Assembly: GCA_012513595.1 (NCBI GenBank)
Contig: JAAZBY010000261.1
Location: 1-10,289 of the forward strand
Direction of reading: 5' to 3'
DNA length: 10,289 nt
Source: Chloroflexota bacterium
GTDB taxonomy: Bacteria; Chloroflexota; Anaerolineae; UBA1429
In this document: positions 7,381 through 10,289 of the stretch, piece after piece
Layout: the number at the start of each line of letters is the position of its first letter
Position numbering within the stretch: position 1 is the first letter of the stretch
Made by a program: the position numbers and the translations under genes
Notes under the pieces: model-generated
Told to the model about the DNA's origin: nothing
The model's database searches: none
The model's input: the letters and a program-made list of their open reading frames with translations, nothing else

Positions 7381-8466
7381 ATGAACGGACGCGAACGCCT
7401 GCGCGCCGCGCTCGACCGTCGCCGGCCGGACCGTCTGCCCGTCTTTTACCAGGCAACGCCCGAGGTGGACGCCGAGTTGCGCGCCCACCTCGGCCTGGCC
7501 AGCCAGGAGGCCCTGCTCACGGCGCTGGGGCAGGATATGCGCCACTTGGGCCCGCGTTACTGCGGCCCTGAGCTGCGTACCTGGCCGGACGGCAGCCGGG
7601 AGGGCCTGTGGGGAGAGCGCTATCGCGACGTGCCCTATGGTGACGGGCTGGGGACCTATCCCGAGGCCTCCTACCTGCCCTTTGCCGAGGTGCACTCGCC
7701 GCGTGACCTGGACGGCTATCGCTTCCCCAGTGCGGACTGGTGGGACTATACTGCGGTGACGGCGGAGTGCGCGGCGCTCTCGGAGTATGGCATCTATTGC
7801 GGAGGTGCCGGGCAGCCCGACTTTATGAACGGGATTGCCCGCTGCCGCGGGGTGGAGCGCGTCCTGTACGACGTGGGCAGTGGGGACCCCGTCTTCCTGC
7901 GGCTCGTCGAGGAGCGCTTTCAGTACTTTTACGCGCTTACCGAGCGCACGCTCCAGGCTGGCGGCGGGCGCATCGACGTCGTCCACTGCGGTGAGGACCT
8001 GGGCACCCAGCGTGGCCCGATCATCTCGCCCGTGTCGTTCGATCGGCTCTTTGCCGGGTACTATCGGGACTACTTTGCCCTGGCCCACCGCTACGGCGCG
8101 CGGACGATGCTGCACTCGTGTGGCAGCGTGCGCGCTTTCCTGCCGCGGCTGATCGACCTGGGGCTGGACATTCTCGACGTCGTCCAGGTGGCCGCCGAGG
8201 GCATGGCCCTGGACGGGCTGCAGCGCGACTTTGGCCGGGACCTGGCCTTCAGCGGGACGATGTGCGTCCAGTCGGTGTTGCCGTTCGGCACCGTCGCCGA
8301 TGTCGAGCGCGAGACGCGCTGGCGGATGGAGCGCTTTGCCGAGGGCGGCCTGATCCTGGGGCCGACCCATGCCATCCAGGTGCTGACGCCTCTCGAGAAC
8401 GTGCTGGCCATGTACCGCACGGTGGGCAGCATGGCCGGTCACGGGCAGGGCGCGTCTGGCGTATAG
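7381..8466 (+). CDS. Uroporphyrinogen decarboxylase/MtaA-like family protein
   Basis: This 361-residue protein has the landmarks of the UroD/cobalamin-methyltransferase (MtaA/CmuA) fold: GEDLGTQRGPIISP (204-217), LHSCGSV (244-250), CVQSVLPFGT (295-304), and GGLILGPTHAIQ followed by TPLENVLAMY (322-345). The R-rich heme-pathway N-terminal signature of true HemE is not seen, so haem synthesis is unlikely. H245 and C247 match the HxC metal site of methyltransferase relatives. The third position, Cys in MtaA-type enzymes, is in a GPTH context here (H330), as in many uncharacterised relatives. The ATG at 7381 is preferred over an in-frame TTG at 7363, because MNGRERLRAAL is the typical family start; the ribosome binding site is weak. 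It lies 42 bases after the oxidoreductase gene, so co-transcription and a joint catabolic role are likely. The reaction is unknown. Confidence 0.85.
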   Translation: MNGRERLRAALDRRRPDRLPVFYQATPEVDAELRAHLGLASQEALLTALGQDMRHLGPRYCGPELRTWPDGSREGLWGERYRDVPYGDGLGTYPEASYLPFAEVHSPRDLDGYRFPSADWWDYTAVTAECAALSEYGIYCGGAGQPDFMNGIARCRGVERVLYDVGSGDPVFLRLVEERFQYFYALTERTLQAGGGRIDVVHCGEDLGTQRGPIISPVSFDRLFAGYYRDYFALAHRYGARTMLHSCGSVRAFLPRLIDLGLDILDVVQVAAEGMALDGLQRDFGRDLAFSGTMCVQSVLPFGTVADVERETRWRMERFAEGGLILGPTHAIQVLTPLENVLAMYRTVGSMAGHGQGASGV

Positions 8467-8482
8467 GGGCGTTGACCCAACT

Positions 8483-8505
8483 GCCCGACCCGTACGGGGT
8501 TGGGC
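8483..8505 (+). terminator. Stable hairpin after the UroD-like gene, possible terminator
   Basis: GCCCGACCC and GGGTTGGGC pair as a 9-bp stem with one G-U, around a 5-base loop, 16 bases after the UroD-like stop codon. No T-run follows, so it is not a classic intrinsic terminator. It could end transcription weakly or protect the 3' end of the upstream mRNA. Confidence 0.45.
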
Positions 8506-8521
8506 GCACTGCGGGCGCGAG

Positions 8522-8543
8522 GACGCCTGGGCACTTGGGCGTC
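8522..8543 (+). repeat. Second hairpin in the same intergenic gap
   Basis: GACGCC (8522-8527) and GGCGTC (8538-8543) form a perfect 6-bp stem with a 10-base loop. It lies between the hairpin at 8483 and the AGGAG of the next gene, and could add to transcript separation or structure the leader of the molybdopterin protein gene. Confidence 0.3.
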
Positions 8544-8566
8544 TAGCCCGCCGAACAGGAGTCATT

Positions 8567-9217
8567 ATGGCGCGCCAGGTTCGCGTCGCGTTGTTCGCGG
8601 TGGCTCTGGTGGCGATTGTGCTGGCGTCGGGTGCCTGTGTCGTCTCTCCTGGCGCGCCGCCTGAGGGGGCAGAGTCCGCGACCGCCGCGGTGGCGCCCGT
8701 AGCGGGCTGCACGCCGCAGGCTGTAGTAGTGCCCACTGCGCCCGCCACGGTACCGCGCTACGCGCAGCTCGATGAGACGACGGGTCTGCACGTGACGGGG
8801 GTAGCCCCCGAGGTGGCGGACCTGGACGTCTGGCGGCTGACGGTGGATGGCGCCGTGGAGGCGCCGCAGTCGCTGACCTACGACGAGCTGCGTTGCATGC
8901 GCCGTGTGGAGGCGGCGCCGCTCCTGGTGTGCCCGGGGTTCTTTGAGGACCGGGCCACCTGGGCGGGGGTGCCTCTGGGCGACGTCCTGGCCCTGGCGGG
9001 CGCCCCGAGCGCGTGGGCGCGGGTGCGCCTCTACGGTGCCGATGGCTACACGCAGGACTTGTCGATCGAGGAAGCGCTGGCCCCGGACGTGTTCCTGGCC
9101 TACGAGTGGGAGGGCGAACCGCTGCCCATCATTCACGGGTTCCCGCTGCGCGCCATAGTCCCTGCCAGTGGCGGCAGCGTCTGGGTCAAGTGGCTGGCGC
9201 GCATTGAGGTGTACTAG
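8567..9217 (+). CDS. Exported sulfite-oxidase-type molybdopterin-binding protein, probable lipoprotein
   Basis: This 216-residue protein begins with a hydrophobic export signal ending LASGAC. C24 could be lipidated, though the -3 serine is not ideal for a lipobox. A low-complexity Ala/Pro linker (25-60) precedes one oxidoreductase molybdopterin-binding domain (about 75-216). Typical parts are DLDVWRLTVDGAV (85-97), LLVCPGFFEDRATWAGVPLGDVL (119-141), and HGFPLRAIVP with VKWLARIEVY (190-216). C122 is in the place of the cysteine that ligates molybdenum in sulfite oxidase and MsrP. There is no haem or dimerisation domain, so it is a minimal single-domain form acting outside the membrane with an unknown donor and acceptor. 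The ATG at 8567 has AGGAG 5 bases upstream. No molybdenum-cofactor or haem partner gene is in view. Confidence 0.85.
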   Translation: MARQVRVALFAVALVAIVLASGACVVSPGAPPEGAESATAAVAPVAGCTPQAVVVPTAPATVPRYAQLDETTGLHVTGVAPEVADLDVWRLTVDGAVEAPQSLTYDELRCMRRVEAAPLLVCPGFFEDRATWAGVPLGDVLALAGAPSAWARVRLYGADGYTQDLSIEEALAPDVFLAYEWEGEPLPIIHGFPLRAIVPASGGSVWVKWLARIEVY

Positions 9218-9377
9218 GGGCTAGCGATAGGGGCCCTGAACGAGCTGATATCGTGTTCCGGTGCCCGGAGCGTGTGCGCATCGTTGTGCCAGGCCCGGTC
9301 ACCACCTGGCGCTGTGGGTTGGCGCCTTGGCGCGGCGGCGCACCAGGCGAGGCCGCGCACCGCAGAGAGGTACTGCC
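9218..9377 (+). other. Intergenic leader before the nucleotidyltransferase
   Basis: This 160-base gap holds no gene I can support. A TGATATCGT at 9246-9254 resembles an extended -10 but has no matching -35. GC-rich complementary segments fill the second half, including the 7-bp inverted repeat at 9330-9358. The GAGAGG at 9365-9370 is the ribosome binding site of the next gene. Confidence 0.4.
9330..9358 (+). repeat. Inverted repeat just upstream of the ribosome binding site
   Basis: GCGCGGC (9330-9336) and GCCGCGC (9352-9358) are perfect 7-base complementary arms around a 15-base loop, ending 6 bases before the GAGAGG of the nucleotidyltransferase. It could be a leader hairpin affecting translation, but arms of this kind occur by chance at this GC content. 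Confidence 0.25.
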
Positions 9378-10238
9378 ATGAAGATTACCAAGGCCGTCAT
9401 CACCGCTGCTGGACGCACGCAGCGGGCCCTCCCGTTGCAGACCGTCACCGATAGCGACGGCGTCGAGAAATCGGTCCTCGCTATCCTCGCCGAAGAGACC
9501 TTCCGCGCCGGCATCGAGGAAGTCTGCGTCGTGGTGTGCCCCGGCGACGAGAAGCCCTACGCGGAGGCGGTCGGCGCCTACGCCAACCGGCTGACCTTCG
9601 TGCAGCAGGAGGAACCCCTCGGCTACGGCCACGCCGTGTACTGCGCCAGGGGCTTTACCCGCGACGAGCCCTTCCTGCACCTGGTGAGCGACCACCTCTA
9701 CGTGAACGGCGGCAAGAGCGGCTGCGCCCAGGACCTGGTGGAGATGGCCGTCTCGCAGGGCTGCGCCGTCTCGGCGGTGGAACCCTCCCATGAGAGCCTG
9801 TTGCCCTACTTTGGCTGCGTGGCGGGTCGCCGCGTGCACGGGGCCACCGGCCTGTACGAGGTGGACACCGTCATGGAAAAGCCCACCCCGACCGACGCGG
9901 AGCAATGGCTGGTCGTCTCGGGGTTGCGCGCCGGGCACTACCTCTGTTTCTTTGGCATGCACGTGTTGACGCCTACCGTGATGGGCATCCTGTCGGACTG
10001 CGTCGCCGAAGCCGCCGGCCAACGCCAGGTGACCCTGTCTGAGGCGCTCTCAGAACTGGCCCGCCGCGAGCGGTACCTGGCCATGGAGATCGCGGGCATG
10101 CGCTACGATGTCGGCGTCAAGTACGGCATCCTGATGGCGCAGCTGGGCCTGGCCCTGAACGGGCTCGACCGGGAACTGGTCCTGTCGCGCATCCTGGAGC
10201 TGTTGGCCAGGCGCGAACAGGGACGGAGGGGCAACTGA
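9378..10238 (+). CDS. GalU-like sugar-1-phosphate nucleotidyltransferase
   Basis: This 286-residue cytoplasmic enzyme resembles UTP-glucose-1-phosphate uridylyltransferase and probably joins a nucleotide to a sugar phosphate. Visible landmarks are [14 protein letters not shown] (6-19) at the nucleotide-binding loop, [10 protein letters not shown] (78-87), HLVSDHLY (101-108, D105 as likely Mg ligand), VMEKP (165-169), and [10 protein letters not shown] (241-250) near the end. The loop differs from the usual GxGTR: the arginine and LP remain but GT is TQ. The ATG at 9378 is chosen because of the GAGAGG 7 bases upstream and because homology starts there; the open frame upstream to 9261 is not protein-like. 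The stop overlaps the next ATG (TGATG), so the two genes are translated together. UDP-glucose is the default product guess, but sugar and nucleotide are unproven. Confidence 0.85.
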   Translation: MKITKAVITAAGRTQRALPLQTVTDSDGVEKSVLAILAEETFRAGIEEVCVVVCPGDEKPYAEAVGAYANRLTFVQQEEPLGYGHAVYCARGFTRDEPFLHLVSDHLYVNGGKSGCAQDLVEMAVSQGCAVSAVEPSHESLLPYFGCVAGRRVHGATGLYEVDTVMEKPTPTDAEQWLVVSGLRAGHYLCFFGMHVLTPTVMGILSDCVAEAAGQRQVTLSEALSELARRERYLAMEIAGMRYDVGVKYGILMAQLGLALNGLDRELVLSRILELLARREQGRRGN

Positions 10239-10289
10239 TGGCCACCACCTCCGCGAGCCGGCTCGTCGATGTCATCACCTCTGCCGACG
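10238..10289 (+). CDS. Unidentified protein, N-terminus only
   Basis: An ATG at 10238 overlaps the stop of the nucleotidyltransferase gene and is preceded by a GGAGGGG at a good distance. The 17 visible codons read [17 protein letters not shown] and stay open to the window edge. This is too short to assign a family. The overlap shows it is the second gene of an operon with the nucleotidyltransferase, so a role in sugar phosphate or nucleotide-sugar metabolism is plausible. Confidence 0.6.
   Translation, partial: MATTSASRLVDVITSAD

Noticed and set aside
8472..8500. Promoter starting at TTGACC before the molybdopterin gene
   Set aside because: No -10-like hexamer lies 16 to 18 bases downstream; that segment is the GC-rich hairpin stem.
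6802..8748. Very long open frame on the minus strand (648 codons)
   Set aside because: It runs antisense to the oxidoreductase, the UroD-like gene and the start of the molybdopterin gene, all with clear family motifs. Its translation has no recognisable domain, and such shadows are expected at high GC.
9246..9254. Extended -10 (TGATATCGT) before the nucleotidyltransferase
   Set aside because: It matches only four of six bases and lacks a -35 at a proper distance.

Overview
The window is a GC-rich, gene-dense bacterial segment. It looks like chromosomal DNA from an environmental lineage, with Chloroflexota (Anaerolineae-like) the best guess. That guess rests on secreted proteins carrying an (I/L)PLV strand motif, a long RecJ, and a UroD-like/Gfo-Idh-MocA pair. 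It is inference, not proof. I see no mobile element, tRNA, rRNA or CRISPR array.

Left part (1-3538, minus strand): a tight three-gene cluster of exported proteins, transcribed leftward from a strong sigma70-type promoter with an extended -10 (3666-3693). In order of transcription it encodes a seven-bladed Vgb/streptogramin-lyase-like beta-propeller (3538-2390), a clan GH-A glycosidase with a C-terminal beta domain (2343-904), and an Asl1/GH-A-like glycosidase whose end lies off the window (914 to beyond 1). The last two genes overlap by 11 bases. All three have a signal peptide, so the cluster probably acts on extracellular or cell-surface carbohydrate.

Middle (3539-6246): a 356-base divergent intergenic region separates this cluster from recJ on the plus strand. 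RecJ is a 783-residue single-strand-specific 5'-3' exonuclease with all DHH motifs and a long C-terminal extension. Its usually conserved NAAGR motif reads NAAAD.

Right part (6337-10289, plus strand): a Gfo/Idh/MocA oxidoreductase, with its own promoter and an inverted repeat near the predicted transcription start, is followed closely by a UroD/MtaA-like protein. Two hairpins separate these from a small exported sulfite-oxidase-type molybdopterin protein. After a 160-base gap comes a GalU-like sugar-1-phosphate nucleotidyltransferase, whose stop overlaps the start of an unidentified gene that leaves the window. The theme here is sugar and one-carbon redox metabolism plus nucleotide-sugar synthesis, but the substrates cannot be read from the sequence.

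No wholly new system is evident. The most check-worthy points are the altered RecJ motif, the secreted propeller/glycosidase cluster, the UroD-like protein with a His where a Cys metal ligand is expected, and the nucleotidyltransferase coupled to an unknown gene.
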